Below are positions 6,919 to 17,853 of a DNA stretch of 64,000 bases, piece after piece. This stretch comes from Nocardioides sp. S5 (lineage in GTDB: Bacteria > Actinomycetota > Actinomycetes > Propionibacteriales > Nocardioidaceae): NCBI RefSeq assembly GCF_017310035.1, contig NZ_CP022296.1:620001-684000 (forward strand), written 5' to 3'. Positions within the stretch are counted from its first letter, which is position 1. Every line of letters starts with the position of its first letter. A program made the translations under genes and the position numbers. The notes beneath the pieces are model-generated. The model worked only from the letters and a program-made list of their open reading frames with translations. It searched no databases and was not told the DNA's origin.

Positions 6919-8001
6919 ATGAGTGATGTGTCTGTTGAAGAACAAGTTCTTGATGGGGCCGGCGTGGTGGTGGGTGTTGACACCCACCAACTGGTCCATG
7001 TCGCGGCCGTGATCGACGCTCGTTTCGGCCGGCTGGCAGATCGTGAGTTCCCCGCGACCAGGGCTGGCTTTGGCGAACTGGTGTCGTGGGCCGCGACCTA
7101 CGGTCCGGTCCTCGCGGTCGGAGTGGAGTCGACCGGTTCCTACGGTGCGGGGCTGACCCGCCACCTGCTCACTCACGGGGCGGGTGCGTTCGAGGTGTTC
7201 GAGGTCAACCGGCCGGAAAGGGCCACCCGGGTCAGACACGGCAAGTCCGACCCGCTCGACGCCTACTCGGCAGCCGAGCAGGTCCTGGCCGGGCGCGCGA
7301 GCGGTCGGCCGAAGGTCAAGACCGGGATCGTGGAGGCGATCCGCGTGATCAAGGTCCCCCGCGATGCGGCGGTCAAGAACCGCACCGCCGCGTACAGCCA
7401 GCTGCGTGACCTGATCACCGCTGCATCCGGGCGCCTTCACGACGACCTGATCGGGCTGAGCGGGAAGAAGCGGGTAGCCAAAGTCCTGGCCATGCGCCCC
7501 GACCCGAGCCGGGTCGCTGATCCCGACCACGCGGTGCGCCATGCACTACGAGCGCTGGCGCGACGCATCGCCTACCTCGACGGCGAGATCGCTGAGGCCG
7601 ACAAGCACCTGGCGACCCTCGTGCAACAGGCCTGCCCGTCCTTGCTTGCCATGGCCCAGGTCGGAGTCCAGACCGCCGCCCAGTTGGCGATCAGCACTGG
7701 CGAGAACATCGACCGGATGCGGTCCGAAGCCAGCTTCGCCAAGCTCGTCGGGGTTGCTCCGCTTCCCGCCTCTTCCGGCAAGACCCGCCGCCACCGACTC
7801 AATCCCGGGGGCGACCGCCAAGCCAACTCCGCGCTCTACATGATCACCGTCGGACGGATGGGCCGCCACGAGGAAACCCGCGCCTACGTCGAGCGACGGC
7901 GCGCCGAAGGACTATCCACCCCCGAGATCATCCGCTGCCTCAAACGCCACCTCGCCCGCAGCGTCTACAGAGCCCTCCGAACAGACCTCATGACCACTTG
8001 A
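6919..8001 (+). CDS. IS110-family transposase, copy 1
   Basis: The protein has 360 residues. The N-terminal RuvC-like DEDD domain shows D21 (GVDTHQ), E70 (VGVESTGSYG), D111 and D114 (KSDPLDAYS). A central coiled region follows. The C-terminal transposase domain carries the candidate catalytic serine S285 or S286 (PLPASSGKTRRH). The whole frame is intact, so it is probably active. The ATG at 6919 follows the leader that holds the candidate bridge RNA; an AAGGAGA ribosome site lies about ten bases upstream. The protein is identical to the one at 55490-56572. Confidence 0.95.
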   Translation: MSDVSVEEQVLDGAGVVVGVDTHQLVHVAAVIDARFGRLADREFPATRAGFGELVSWAATYGPVLAVGVESTGSYGAGLTRHLLTHGAGAFEVFEVNRPERATRVRHGKSDPLDAYSAAEQVLAGRASGRPKVKTGIVEAIRVIKVPRDAAVKNRTAAYSQLRDLITAASGRLHDDLIGLSGKKRVAKVLAMRPDPSRVADPDHAVRHALRALARRIAYLDGEIAEADKHLATLVQQACPSLLAMAQVGVQTAAQLAISTGENIDRMRSEASFAKLVGVAPLPASSGKTRRHRLNPGGDRQANSALYMITVGRMGRHEETRAYVERRRAEGLSTPEIIRCLKRHLARSVYRALRTDLMTT

Positions 8002-8015
8002 CGCGGCATAGGACC

Positions 8016-8053
8016 GTCGCCTCGCTCGTTCCTCGCTCGGCTACTCGACCACC
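8016..8053. repeat. Right half of REP-like target split by IS110 copy 1
   Basis: Begins GTCGCCTCGCTCG and ends CTACTCGACCACC. It follows the element end directly and is shared by copy 2, after which the two loci differ. Confidence 0.6.
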
Positions 8054-8100
8054 GAGGAAGGACGGACCGCTCGGCTGCTCGACCGCCGAAGGAGAGTGCG

Positions 8101-8133
8101 GGTCTCGAGACTCGCTGCGCTCGCACCTCAACC
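8101..8133. repeat. REP-like palindrome upstream of rex
   Basis: A 33-bp unit starting GGTCTCGAGACTCGC and ending GCACCTCAACC. It is the same class as the palindrome inside the DUF222/HNH genes, in the opposite orientation to the one at 5771-5806. It is separated from the split REP by a partial unit (about 8070-8090). Confidence 0.6.
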
Positions 8134-8164
8134 AGCGGGACCTCGCCTCCGATATGCCCTGCGG

Positions 8165-8202
8165 CACCCCGCGCGCAAGTCGCGGGGACCCCGTGTGGGG
8201 TG
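8165..8202. repeat. Branched inverted repeat upstream of rex
   Basis: Outer arms CACCCC (8165-8170) and GGGGTG (8197-8202) enclose two small stems: CCCCGCG/CGCGGGG (8167-8187) and CCCC/GGGG (8189-8200). The inner and outer pairings compete. It lies 38 bp before the Rex operator and could be a terminator between the insert and rex; no function can be shown. Confidence 0.4.
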
Positions 8203-8239
8203 GGTCTTCTCACATGTGCTAGCCGCCCCTGTTCTCGTT

Positions 8240-8257
8240 TTGTTCTCCCGTTCACAA
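8240..8257. promoter_or_regulatory. Rex operator-like site and rex promoter
   Basis: Compared with the actinobacterial Rex operator TTGTGAA-N4-TTCACAA, this site matches 11 of 14 fixed bases. The right half TTCACAA is perfect; the left half keeps only TTGT. It overlaps a -35-like TTGTTC (8240-8245), which is 16 bases from the -10-like TACAGT (8262-8267). This fits the known autoregulation of rex-hem operons in Streptomyces. Confidence 0.6.
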
Positions 8258-8311
8258 ACTCCTACAGTGGCGGAGTCCGAGCGAGGTTCGCGAGGACTGG
8301 AGAGAGCTGCT

Positions 8312-8986
8312 GTGACCGCACGGACCCCCGACTCCGCCCGGGACATCCCCGAGGCAACCGTCGCCAGGCTTCCCGTGTACCTGCGTGCCCTGACCAGTCT
8401 CGCCGAGGACGGCACCACCACCTGCTCCAGCGAGGAGCTGGCGGCCTTCGCAGGGGTCAACAGCGCCAAGCTCCGCAAGGACCTGTCCTACCTCGGCAGC
8501 TACGGCACCCGCGGTGTCGGCTACGACGTGGAGTACCTCCGCTACCAGATCGCCCGCGAGATCGGCGTGACCCAGGACTGGCCCGTGGTCATCGTGGGCA
8601 TCGGAAACCTCGGGCACGCGCTCGCCAACTACTCCGGGTTCCGCAGCCGCGGCTTCCGGGTGGTGGCGCTGCTCGACGCCGACCCGGACCGCCACGAGGA
8701 GGTCGTCGCCGGCCTCGACGTGCGCTCCTTCGAGGACCTCGAGTCCATCGTCGCCGAGCACGACGTCTCCATCGGCGTGATCGCCACGCCGGCCGTCGCG
8801 GCCCAGTCCGTCGCGGACCGGATGGTCGCCACCGGCATCACCAGCATCCTCAACTTCGCACCGACGGTGCTGTCGGTGCCCGACGGCGTCGGCGTACGCA
8901 AGGTCGACCTGTCGATCGAGCTGCAGATCCTCGCCTACCACGAGCAGCGCAAGTCGGTCGCGCCCGGAGCAGGAGCCGTGTCATGA
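8312..8986 (+). CDS. rex: Redox-sensing transcriptional repressor Rex
   Basis: The protein has 224 residues from the GTG at 8312. The longer frame from 8096 begins within the REP and crosses the promoter, so it is rejected. The N-terminal winged helix ([13 protein letters not shown], then [24 protein letters not shown]) is followed by a Rossmann domain with the dinucleotide loop [10 protein letters not shown]. Rex binds DNA when NAD+ is high and leaves it when NADH rises, and represses respiratory genes. It is the first gene of the hem operon, with a four-base overlap into hemA. Confidence 0.95.
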   Translation: MTARTPDSARDIPEATVARLPVYLRALTSLAEDGTTTCSSEELAAFAGVNSAKLRKDLSYLGSYGTRGVGYDVEYLRYQIAREIGVTQDWPVVIVGIGNLGHALANYSGFRSRGFRVVALLDADPDRHEEVVAGLDVRSFEDLESIVAEHDVSIGVIATPAVAAQSVADRMVATGITSILNFAPTVLSVPDGVGVRKVDLSIELQILAYHEQRKSVAPGAGAVS

Positions 8987-10269
8987 GCGTCCTGGTCGTG
9001 GGGATCTCCCACAAGTCCGCGCCCGTCGAGCTGCTCGAGCGCCTCGCGCTCGACCCCGACGGCACCGTCAAGCTGATCTCCGACGTCATCGCCGGCGAGC
9101 ACGTCTCCGAGGCCACGGCGATCGTCACGTGCAACCGGCTCGAGGTCTACGCCGAGGTCGACCGCTTCCACGGCAGCGTCGAGGACCTCTCCGGCCTCCT
9201 GGTGGAGCGCGCCGCGCAGTCCACCGAGGCCCTGCTGCCGCACCTCTACGTCCACTACGACGAGGGCGCGGTCTCCCACCTCTTCCAGGTCGCGGCCGGC
9301 CTCGACTCGATGGTCGTGGGCGAGGGCCAGATCCTCGGCCAGACCCGCGAGGCGCTGCGCGTCGGCCAGGAGCACGGCACGGTCGGCCCGGCCCTGAACA
9401 CCCTCTTCCAGCAGGCCCTGCGCGTGGGCAAGCGGGCGCACGCCGAGACCGACATCGACCGCGCCGCCCCCTCCCTCGTCACCGCCGCGCTCGAGCGCAG
9501 CACGGTGCCGGTCGCCGGGGCGCGTGCCGTCGTCCTCGGAGCCGGCGCGATGGCGTCGCTCGCCGTCGCGCACCTCTCTCGCGGCGGGGCCGGCAGCATC
9601 TCGGTCCTCAACCGCACCGCCGCCAACGCCGAGCGGCTCGCTGCGGAGTACGCCGCCACCTCGGTTCCGCTGTCCGCGCTGGGCGACGAGCTCGCCGCCG
9701 CCGACATCGTCATCTCCTGCACCGGCTCGCCCGAGCCGCTGGTCCGCCTCGCCGACGTGGTGACCGCGCGCGGAGGCAGCGACCGCCCGCTCACCGTGAT
9801 CGACCTCGCCCTGCCCCACGACGTGGACCCGTCGGTCGCCGACCTGCCGGGCGTCGACCTGATCAGCCTCGCCGGCCTCGCCGACGAGCTGCGCGGCCTG
9901 GAGGCCACCGCGGGTGTCGAGGACGTCCGCACCATCGTCGGGCAGGAGATCGCCGCCTTCCTCGCCGTACGTCGCCAGGCGAGCGTGACGCCCACCGTCG
10001 TGGCCCTGCGCTCGATGGCCACCTCGGTGGTCGACGCGGAGATGGACCGACTCGCCTCCCGGCTGCCGGGCCTCGACGAGACCACCCGCGCCGAGGTGCT
10101 GCAGACCGTGCGCCGCGTGGCCGACAAGCTGCTCCACGAGCCGACCGTGCGGGTCAAGGAGCTGGCCGACGCCGAGCCGGCGGTGTCCTACACCGCCGCG
10201 CTGGCCGAGCTGTTCCGCCTCGACCCCGAGGCCGTGGACCGCATGACGCGAGCGGACGGCAAGCCATGA
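8983..10269 (+). CDS. hemA: Glutamyl-tRNA reductase
   Basis: The protein has 428 residues and catalyses the first committed step of C5-pathway tetrapyrrole synthesis: glutamyl-tRNA to glutamate-1-semialdehyde with NADPH. The catalytic cysteine is in [13 protein letters not shown]. The substrate-binding segment [13 protein letters not shown] and the NADPH loop [11 protein letters not shown] are present. The C-terminal dimerisation domain is complete. The ATG at 8983 overlaps the rex stop (ATGA), and its own stop overlaps the hemC start, so translation is coupled throughout. Confidence 0.96.
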   Translation: MSVLVVGISHKSAPVELLERLALDPDGTVKLISDVIAGEHVSEATAIVTCNRLEVYAEVDRFHGSVEDLSGLLVERAAQSTEALLPHLYVHYDEGAVSHLFQVAAGLDSMVVGEGQILGQTREALRVGQEHGTVGPALNTLFQQALRVGKRAHAETDIDRAAPSLVTAALERSTVPVAGARAVVLGAGAMASLAVAHLSRGGAGSISVLNRTAANAERLAAEYAATSVPLSALGDELAAADIVISCTGSPEPLVRLADVVTARGGSDRPLTVIDLALPHDVDPSVADLPGVDLISLAGLADELRGLEATAGVEDVRTIVGQEIAAFLAVRRQASVTPTVVALRSMATSVVDAEMDRLASRLPGLDETTRAEVLQTVRRVADKLLHEPTVRVKELADAEPAVSYTAALAELFRLDPEAVDRMTRADGKP

Positions 10270-11231
10270 CCACCCTCCCCGCCATCCGTCTCGGCACCCG
10301 CGCGTCCGCGCTGGCCACCACCCAGTCCGGCCACGTCGCCGAGCTCATCCGCGAGCGCCTCGGCCGCGAGGTCGTGCTGGTGGAGGTCGCCACCGAGGGT
10401 GACCGGAGCTCGGCGCCGCTGGCCTCCATGGGCGGCACCGGCGTCTTCGTCAGCGCGCTGCGCGACGCCCTGCTCGACGGCCGCGTCGACGTCGCCGTCC
10501 ACTCGCTCAAGGACCTGCCCACCACGCCCGCCGACGGCATCGCGCTGGCGGCCGTGCCGCCGCGCGAGGACCCGCGTGACGTCGTCGTCGCCCGCGACGG
10601 CCTGACGCTCGGCGAGCTGCCGGTCGGCAGCCGCCTCGGCACCGGCTCCCCGCGCCGCGTCAGCCAGCTCGCCGCGCTCGGCCTCGGCCTCGAGCTCGAG
10701 GGCATCCGCGGCAACGTCGACACCCGGATCCGCAAGGTCCGCGAGGGCCAGGTCGACGCCATCGTCCTCGCCCGCGCGGGGCTCGCGCGGCTGGGTCGTC
10801 TCGACGAGGTCACCGAGGTCCTCGATCCGCTCCAGATGCTCCCGGCACCCGGCCAGGGCGCCCTCGCCGTGGAGTGCCGCGCCGACGACACGGACCTGGT
10901 CGCCGGGCTCGCACTGCTCGACGACGCCCCCACCCGCGCGGCGGTCACCGCCGAGCGCGCCGTGCTGTCCACCCTCGAGGCGGGCTGCTCCGCCCCGCTG
11001 GGTGCGCTCGCGGAGGTCGTGGAGGGCGAGGACGGCGAGGAGCTGTGGCTGCGCGCCGTGGCCCTGTCGGAGGACGGCGGACTCTCGGTGCGGATGAGCG
11101 CGACCGGCCCGGTCGACGAGGCCGCCCGGCTAGGAACACGCCTCGCGAGCGACATGCTCGACGAGGGAGCAGCAGACCTGATGACGGCACCACCTGAAGA
11201 TGGACCACCAGTGAGGAACCAGCACGCATGA
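10266..11231 (+). CDS. hemC: Hydroxymethylbilane synthase (porphobilinogen deaminase)
   Basis: The protein has 321 residues. The N-terminal [14 protein letters not shown] and the central [12 protein letters not shown] are family signatures. The cysteine that carries the dipyrromethane cofactor is in [10 protein letters not shown]. It polymerises four porphobilinogen units into hydroxymethylbilane. It overlaps both neighbours by four bases. Confidence 0.96.
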   Translation: MTTLPAIRLGTRASALATTQSGHVAELIRERLGREVVLVEVATEGDRSSAPLASMGGTGVFVSALRDALLDGRVDVAVHSLKDLPTTPADGIALAAVPPREDPRDVVVARDGLTLGELPVGSRLGTGSPRRVSQLAALGLGLELEGIRGNVDTRIRKVREGQVDAIVLARAGLARLGRLDEVTEVLDPLQMLPAPGQGALAVECRADDTDLVAGLALLDDAPTRAAVTAERAVLSTLEAGCSAPLGALAEVVEGEDGEELWLRAVALSEDGGLSVRMSATGPVDEAARLGTRLASDMLDEGAADLMTAPPEDGPPVRNQHA

Positions 11232-12883
11232 CGCGAGTACAGACCCCGCAGGCCAGCAGCCCGGACAAGGGGACGAACCCCGGGTGGGTGTCGTTCGTCG
11301 GCAGTGGACCCGGTGACCCGGGACTGCTGACGGTGCGTGCCGTCGAGCTCCTCGAGAGCGCCGAGGTCATCGTCACCGAGGCTCCCGAGCACGTCGACCT
11401 CGTCCGGTCGGTGCTCGGCCTGCTCGAGGGCCCCGACGGGACCTGGGACGGCCCGGAGGTCGTCGACGGCGGCTTCGGCGAGGACGGCCAGCCCCTCACG
11501 CACGCCGCGCGCGCCAAGGTCGTCGTACGCCACGGCAAGAAGCAGCGCGTGGTCCGCCTGATGACCGGTGACCCGTTCCTCTACGCCTCCGGCCCCGAGG
11601 AGGCGCAGGCCTGCGTGAAGGCCGGCGTCGGGTTCGAGGTCGTTCCCGGCGTCTCCTCGGTGAGCGCGGTCCCGGCCTACGCCGGCATCCCGCTGACCAC
11701 CAAGCGCCACCGCGAGATGTGCGTCGTCACGTGCGGCGAGAAGGTCGACTGGAGCGCCTACGCCGACGACCGCACCCTCGTCCTGCTCTCCGGCGTCGGC
11801 AGCATCGCCGAGACCGCCGCCGCCCTCATCGAGGCGGGCCGCTCGCCGCAGACGCCGGTCGCGATGACCCGCGTCGGCACCACCACCGAGCAGCAGACCC
11901 TCATCTCGACGCTGGCCGACATCGGCGCCGACGTCCGGGCGGCGCGCATCGCCCCGCCCGCGATCACCGTCATCGGCGACGTGGTCGACCTGCGCCAGAC
12001 GCTGTCGTGGTTCGAGACCAAGCCGCTCTTCGGCTGGCGAGCCCTGGTGCCGCGCACCAAGGAGCAGGCCGGCTCGCTGTCGCGCCGCCTGCGCGAGTAC
12101 GGCGCGGTGCCCGAGGAGGTGCCGACGATCTCCGTCGAGCCCCCGCGCAACCCGCTCCAGATGGACAAGGCCGTGCGCGGCCTCGTCGAGGGCCGCTACG
12201 AGTGGATCGCCTTCACCTCGGTCAACGCCGTCAAGGCGGTGCGCGAGAAGTTCGAGGAGTACGGCCTCGACGCGCGTGCCTTCTCGGGGCTCAAGATCGC
12301 CGCGGTCGGTGACAAGACCGCCGAGGCCATCGCCGCGTGGGGTCTGCGCGCCGACCTGGTGCCGTCGGGCGAGCAGTCCGCGGCCGGCCTCCTCGCCGAG
12401 TGGCCGCCCTACGACGAGGTGCTGGACCCGATCAACCGCGTCTTCCTGCCGCGCGCCGACATCGCCACCGAGAACCTCGTCGCCGGCCTGGTCGACCTCG
12501 GCTGGGAGTGCGACGACGTCACCGCCTACCGCACCGTGCGCGCCACCCCGCCGCCGGCGCCGGTGCGCGACGCGATCAAGACCGGCAAGTTCGACGCCGT
12601 CGTCTTCACCTCGTCCTCGACCGTGCGCAACCTCGTCGGCATCGCCGGCAAGCCGCACCCGTCGACGATCATCGCCGTGATCGGGCCCGCGACCGCGAAG
12701 ACCGCCGAGGAGCACGGCCTGCGGGTCGACGTCCTCGCGCCGACCCCCGACGTCGAGGTGCTCGTCGACGCACTGGCCGACTTCGGCTCGGCGCGACGCC
12801 TCGCGATGCTGGAGAGCGGTGAGCCCGTCACCCGGCCGAGCGAGCGCACCGCGTCGGGCCGCCGCAAGGCGCGCGCGAAGTGA
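11228..12883 (+). CDS. Fused uroporphyrinogen-III C-methyltransferase / uroporphyrinogen-III synthase
   Basis: The protein has 551 residues and two domains. Residues about 18-260 are a SAM-dependent methyltransferase ([19 protein letters not shown], then GDPFLYASG, then [16 protein letters not shown]), which makes precorrin-2. Residues about 270-530 are the HemD fold, which cyclises hydroxymethylbilane to uroporphyrinogen III. The fusion is common in actinobacteria and supplies both the haem and sirohaem/cobalamin branches. The last 20 residues are basic. Confidence 0.94.
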   Translation: MTRVQTPQASSPDKGTNPGWVSFVGSGPGDPGLLTVRAVELLESAEVIVTEAPEHVDLVRSVLGLLEGPDGTWDGPEVVDGGFGEDGQPLTHAARAKVVVRHGKKQRVVRLMTGDPFLYASGPEEAQACVKAGVGFEVVPGVSSVSAVPAYAGIPLTTKRHREMCVVTCGEKVDWSAYADDRTLVLLSGVGSIAETAAALIEAGRSPQTPVAMTRVGTTTEQQTLISTLADIGADVRAARIAPPAITVIGDVVDLRQTLSWFETKPLFGWRALVPRTKEQAGSLSRRLREYGAVPEEVPTISVEPPRNPLQMDKAVRGLVEGRYEWIAFTSVNAVKAVREKFEEYGLDARAFSGLKIAAVGDKTAEAIAAWGLRADLVPSGEQSAAGLLAEWPPYDEVLDPINRVFLPRADIATENLVAGLVDLGWECDDVTAYRTVRATPPPAPVRDAIKTGKFDAVVFTSSSTVRNLVGIAGKPHPSTIIAVIGPATAKTAEEHGLRVDVLAPTPDVEVLVDALADFGSARRLAMLESGEPVTRPSERTASGRRKARAK

Positions 12884-13878
12884 GCGAGGAGCGCCGCGAG
12901 CTGGAGACGCCGCTCGTCCGTCCGCGCCGCCTGCGTCGTACGCCGGCGCTGCGGCGGATGGTGGCCGAGCACCACGTGGTGCCCAGCTCGCTGGTGCTCC
13001 CGGTCTTCGTGCGCGAGGGCCTCGCCGAGCCGCACCCGATCTCGTCCATGCCGGGCGTCGTCCAGCACTCGCGCGACTCGCTCAAGCGGGCCGTCGCCGA
13101 GGCGGCCGAGCTCGGCCTGGGCGGCGTGATGCTCTTCGGCATCCCCGAGCACAAGGACGCGACCGGCTCCGGCGCCATCGACCCGGGCGGCGTGCTGAAC
13201 CTCGCGATCACCGACGTGGTCGCCGAGGTCGGCGACCAGCTCACGGTCATGTCGGACCTGTGCCTCGACGAGTTCACCGACCACGGCCACTGCGGGCTGC
13301 TGACGCCCGACGGCGAGGTCGACAACGACCAGACGCTGGCGGCGTACGCCGAGATGGTGCTCGCCCAGGCCGCCGCCGGTGTCGACATGGTCGGCCCCAG
13401 CGGGATGATGGACGGTCAGGTCGCCGTGGTGCGGCAGGCGCTCGACGCCGCCGCGCACAGCCACGTGTCGATCCTGGCCTACTCCGCGAAGTACGCCTCT
13501 GCCTTCTTCGGCCCGTTCCGTGAGGCTGTCGACTCCTCGCTGGTCGGTGACCGCAAGACCTACCAGCAGGACCCCGCCAACGCCGTCGAGGGCGTGCGCG
13601 AGGCGCTGCTCGACGTGGAGCAGGGCGCCGACATTGTGATGGTGAAGCCGGCCCTGGCCTTCCTCGACGTCGTACGCCGGGTGCGCGACGCCGTCGACGT
13701 GCCGGTCGCGGCCTACAACATCTCCGGTGAGTACTCGATGGTCGAGGCGGCCGCCGCCAACGGCTGGATCGACCGCGAGGCCGCGATCCTGGAGACCCTC
13801 ACCTCGATCCACCGCGCCGGCGCCGACGTGATCCTCACCTACTGGGCCGCCGAGGCCGCGCGGCTGCTGCGCCGCTGA
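12880..13878 (+). CDS. hemB: Delta-aminolevulinic acid dehydratase (porphobilinogen synthase)
   Basis: The protein has 332 residues. The Schiff-base lysines are in [13 protein letters not shown] and [10 protein letters not shown]. The segment [14 protein letters not shown] shows the metal-site region, with only part of the zinc-type cysteine triplet, so Mg dependence is possible. The GTG start overlaps the previous stop. It is the last gene of the rex-hemACDB operon and is convergent with the transglycosylase gene, 22 bp apart. Confidence 0.95.
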   Translation: MSEERRELETPLVRPRRLRRTPALRRMVAEHHVVPSSLVLPVFVREGLAEPHPISSMPGVVQHSRDSLKRAVAEAAELGLGGVMLFGIPEHKDATGSGAIDPGGVLNLAITDVVAEVGDQLTVMSDLCLDEFTDHGHCGLLTPDGEVDNDQTLAAYAEMVLAQAAAGVDMVGPSGMMDGQVAVVRQALDAAAHSHVSILAYSAKYASAFFGPFREAVDSSLVGDRKTYQQDPANAVEGVREALLDVEQGADIVMVKPALAFLDVVRRVRDAVDVPVAAYNISGEYSMVEAAAANGWIDREAAILETLTSIHRAGADVILTYWAAEAARLLRR

Positions 13879-13900
13879 CGTGCTCGGCTGATCGAGCGGC

Positions 13901-15094
13901 TCAGGGGTTGAGCAGCTCGGCCACACAGGCGTTGAGCGCCGCGAGGTCGAGCGCGGAGATCCCCGAGGCCAGGCACTGCGCCCGGGCCTCGAGCTCGGTG
14001 AGCGGGGCGGTGATCGTCTCCGTGGGAAGCGGGAGCGGCGGGAGCGTCGTCGGCAGGACCGTGGGCTGCGTCGTCGGGACGGACGTCGGGGCGGACGTCG
14101 GGTCCTTGGTGGGGGTGGAGGTCGGCGTCTGGGTCGGCGTCTGCGTCGGCGTCGTGGTCGGCGTGGTCGTGGGGGTGCTCGTCGGCGTCGGCGTCGGCTT
14201 CACGGTCGGGGTCGGCGTGCTGCCGCCCTTGTCGCCGGGGTCGCGCTTGCCGTCCCGGTCGCCCTTGCCGTCCTTGGCGCCGGGGGTCGCGGTGGTGTCG
14301 GGCATGATCACGCCCGAGGTCAGCGTGGAGGTCGGCACGGCGCTGAAGTCGCCGTCGAGGTAGGCCTGCATGATCTCCAGCACCAGGTCGACGTAGGCGT
14401 TGGAGTGGTTGTAGCGGTAGACCGAGGCGCGCTGGCCCTTCTCCTGCGACAGGTCGTCGTCGCCGGAGCAGAGGTAGACGGCCGTCGCGAGCGCGGAGTC
14501 GTCGACGTCCTGCGGGTTGCGGGTGCCGTCGCTGTCGCCGTCGACGCCCACGACCGACCAGGTCGAGGGGATGAACTGCATCGGGCCGACGGCGCGGTCC
14601 CAACGGGTGTCGTCGTCGTACTGCCCGCCGTCGGTGTCGGCGATGGCCTGGGTGTCGTTCCTGCCGTTGAGGGCGATGCCGTAGATGCCCGGTCGGGCCA
14701 CCCCCCGGTCGTCGAGGGCGTTGCCGCCGAAGCGGCCGTGGTCGGACTCGACGCGACCGATCGCGGCGACGAGCTCCCACGGCAGGTTGCAGCCGGGGTC
14801 GGCCCTGTTGATGACGCCCTCGGCGCGCTGGTAGGCCGAGAGGGCCGCCTGGGGGATGCTGCTGGCCGAGCCCGGGGTGAGGGCGGCGGCGCGGGTGACC
14901 GGGTCACCGATGCTGGCGGGCGCCTCGATGGCGGCCGCCGGGAGGACCGTGCCGTCGGGGAGGGTCCTCGATCCGTCGGGATCGGCGCTGGCCGACCCGA
15001 CGCCCACGCCCGCGAGGCTGGCCGTCCACGCTGCGGAGAGCACCGCCAACGGGATGATCGCGATCGCGCGGTGCAGTCGGCCGAAGCTCGCCAT
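13901..15094 (-). CDS. Secreted lytic murein transglycosylase (MltB-like) with Thr/Pro tail
   Basis: The protein has 397 residues from the ATG at 15094. An ATG at 15103 directly touches the GGGGAG ribosome site and is less likely. A signal peptide ends near ASA. The transglycosylase domain has catalytic Glu116 in [12 protein letters not shown], then [21 protein letters not shown] and [12 protein letters not shown] long tail of Thr-Pro repeats (TPTPT, TTTPT) follows, then a short helix. It cleaves peptidoglycan with anhydro-sugar formation. The tail probably spans the wall. Confidence 0.9.
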   Translation of the reverse strand: MASFGRLHRAIAIIPLAVLSAAWTASLAGVGVGSASADPDGSRTLPDGTVLPAAAIEAPASIGDPVTRAAALTPGSASSIPQAALSAYQRAEGVINRADPGCNLPWELVAAIGRVESDHGRFGGNALDDRGVARPGIYGIALNGRNDTQAIADTDGGQYDDDTRWDRAVGPMQFIPSTWSVVGVDGDSDGTRNPQDVDDSALATAVYLCSGDDDLSQEKGQRASVYRYNHSNAYVDLVLEIMQAYLDGDFSAVPTSTLTSGVIMPDTTATPGAKDGKGDRDGKRDPGDKGGSTPTPTVKPTPTPTSTPTTTPTTTPTQTPTQTPTSTPTKDPTSAPTSVPTTQPTVLPTTLPPLPLPTETITAPLTELEARAQCLASGISALDLAALNACVAELLNP

Positions 15095-15264
15095 GTCCTT
15101 CATCTCCCCTGGGTCGTCCGGGTGTCATGATGCCCCCTCCGGGCGCACCCACACCTGGTCAACGACGAATCTTCGCTCCACGTTACGCACGAGTTACCTG
15201 TGGGCCAAGGCACACGGTCCGCGTGCGGGTGCGCACCGACTGGGGATCCTTTGTCCTCCTGCGT

Positions 15265-15270
15265 GACAAT
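15265..15270 (+). promoter_or_regulatory. -10 element, leaderless start of hemL
   Basis: GACAAT ends six bases before the GTG at 15277. The rest of 15104-15264 holds no gene that I can support. Confidence 0.4.
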
Positions 15271-15276
15271 GACCGG

Positions 15277-16605
<1,329 letters not shown>

Positions 16606-16606
16606 G

Positions 16607-17284
16607 ATGGCAGAGCAGACCACCGTCCACCTCCTGCGCCACGGCGAGGTCCACAACCCCGAGGGCGTGCTCTACGGCCGCCGCGACGGCTTCCACCTCT
16701 CGGCGCTCGGGCACCAGATGGCCCAGCGCATCGCGGAGACCATCGGCGAGCGCGACATCGTCCACATCCGCACGTCCCCGCTCGAGCGTGCACAGGAGAC
16801 CGGCGCCCCGCTCGCCCGGGTCCGTGGGCTGACGCCGGTCGTGGACCCGCGCGTGATCGAGTCCACCAACGTCTTCGAGGGCCTCAGCTTCGGCGACGGC
16901 GCGATGACGATCATCAAGCGCCCGCGCCTGTGGCGCCACCTCTACAACCCCTTGACGCCGTCGTGGGGGGAGCCGTACGACGAGATCGCCGGGCGCATGG
17001 TCGCTGCGATCCACGACGCCCGCGACGCCGCCCGCGGCCACGAGGCGGTCGTGGTGTCCCACCAGCTCCCGATCTGGACGACGCGGCTCTTCCTGGAGAA
17101 GCGCAGCTACCTCCACCACCCGAAGAACCGCCAGTGCACCCTCTGCTCGCTCACCAGCGTCGTGTTCGACGGCGACCGGATGGTGCAGGTGCGCTACTCC
17201 GAGCCCGCCGGCGACCTGATCCCTGTCGCTGACCGCTCCGCACCGTTCTCGGCCGGCGGGGCCTCGCAGGGGGAGCGACCCTGA
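16607..17284 (+). CDS. Histidine phosphatase family protein
   Basis: The protein has 225 residues. The catalytic RHG is in HLLRHGEVHNP. The segments RTSPLERAQET and VVVSHQLPIWTTRL complete the phosphoglycerate-mutase-like fold (second His in SHQ). It starts one base after hemL with an AGGAGG site. The substrate is unknown. Genes of this kind are regularly found between hemL and the tlpA/ccdA genes in actinobacteria. Confidence 0.88.
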   Translation: MAEQTTVHLLRHGEVHNPEGVLYGRRDGFHLSALGHQMAQRIAETIGERDIVHIRTSPLERAQETGAPLARVRGLTPVVDPRVIESTNVFEGLSFGDGAMTIIKRPRLWRHLYNPLTPSWGEPYDEIAGRMVAAIHDARDAARGHEAVVVSHQLPIWTTRLFLEKRSYLHHPKNRQCTLCSLTSVVFDGDRMVQVRYSEPAGDLIPVADRSAPFSAGGASQGERP

Positions 17285-17286
17285 CG

Positions 17287-17853
17287 ATGCCGCGCCGCCT
17301 CGCCGCGCCCCTCGTGGCGCTCGCCTGCCTGCTCGCGCTGACGGGCTGCTCCGGCCTGTCCGGCACCGGCGAGAAGGGCTACATCTCCGGCACCGGGGTG
17401 CCCACCGAGGTGGAGCCGGTGGACCGCGGGGAGCCGGTCGAGCTGAGCGGCACCGACCTCGAGGGCGGCGACGTCGACCTGGCCGACCTGCGCGGCAAGC
17501 CGGTCGTGGTCAACGTGTGGGCCTCGTGGTGCCCGCCGTGCATCACCGAGCAGCCCGACCTCAACGAGGCGGTGGGCGAGCTCGGCGACCGGGTCGCGTT
17601 CGTCGGCCTCAACATCCGCGACGCCTCGCCCGAGGACGCGCAGGCCTACGTCCGCGACCTCGAGGTGCCCTACCCCTCGATCTACTCCGCCGACGGCGCC
17701 GCGCTGCTGCCCTTCGCCGGCACCCTCACCCCGCGCTCGATCCCGAGCACGGTCGTGCTCGACGCCGAGGGCCGGATCGCGGCCTCGGTCAACGGCCGGA
17801 TCCCCACGACCCAGACGCTGGTCTCGCTGGTGGAGGCGGTCCTCGATGAGTGA
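17287..17853 (+). CDS. TlpA/ResA-like lipoprotein thiol-disulfide reductase
   Basis: The protein has 188 residues. The N-terminal lipobox is LTGC (Cys22), so it is anchored outside the membrane. The active site is WCPPC in VWASWCPPCITEQ, and the cis-Pro region is RSIPSTVVLD. It keeps apocytochrome c haem-binding cysteines reduced, receiving electrons from CcdA encoded next. It overlaps ccdA by eight bases. Confidence 0.92.
   Translation: MPRRLAAPLVALACLLALTGCSGLSGTGEKGYISGTGVPTEVEPVDRGEPVELSGTDLEGGDVDLADLRGKPVVVNVWASWCPPCITEQPDLNEAVGELGDRVAFVGLNIRDASPEDAQAYVRDLEVPYPSIYSADGAALLPFAGTLTPRSIPSTVVLDAEGRIAASVNGRIPTTQTLVSLVEAVLDE

Larger units (their letters stand above)
6693..8014 (+). mobile_element. 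IS110-family insertion sequence, copy 1
   Basis: The element is about 1.32 kb: a 226-nt non-coding leader, one DEDD transposase gene and a very short right end. No terminal inverted repeats or target duplication are visible, as expected for IS110. Boundaries are deduced from the REP-like sequence interrupted on both sides (GGTCTCGATAC left, GTCGCCTCGC right) and are uncertain by about three bases. A core dinucleotide AC is found at both junctions (6691-6692 and 8013-8014). It lies 71 bp upstream of the DUF222/HNH start. Copy 2 at 55264-56585 is identical. Confidence 0.85.
5197..8055. repeat. Long duplicated segment, copy 1 (DUF222/HNH + IS110 + REP)
   Basis: The segment matches 53762-56626 in direct orientation, offset 48,571 bp (six bases longer in copy 2 within the HNH gene). 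By eye 6500-8055 is identical over 1,556 bp, and 5750-6051 is identical except for one base (5815). The stretches between and before these carry many substitutions. Similarity stops abruptly at 8055/56626. Confidence 0.9.

Noticed and set aside
5197..8055. Prophage or integrative element
   Set aside because: No integrase, excisionase or structural phage gene is present. The insert contains only the DUF222/HNH gene, the IS110 and REP-like units.
8096..8311. Longer N-terminus for Rex
   Set aside because: The extra residues are the translation of a REP-like palindrome and of the rex promoter with its operator.
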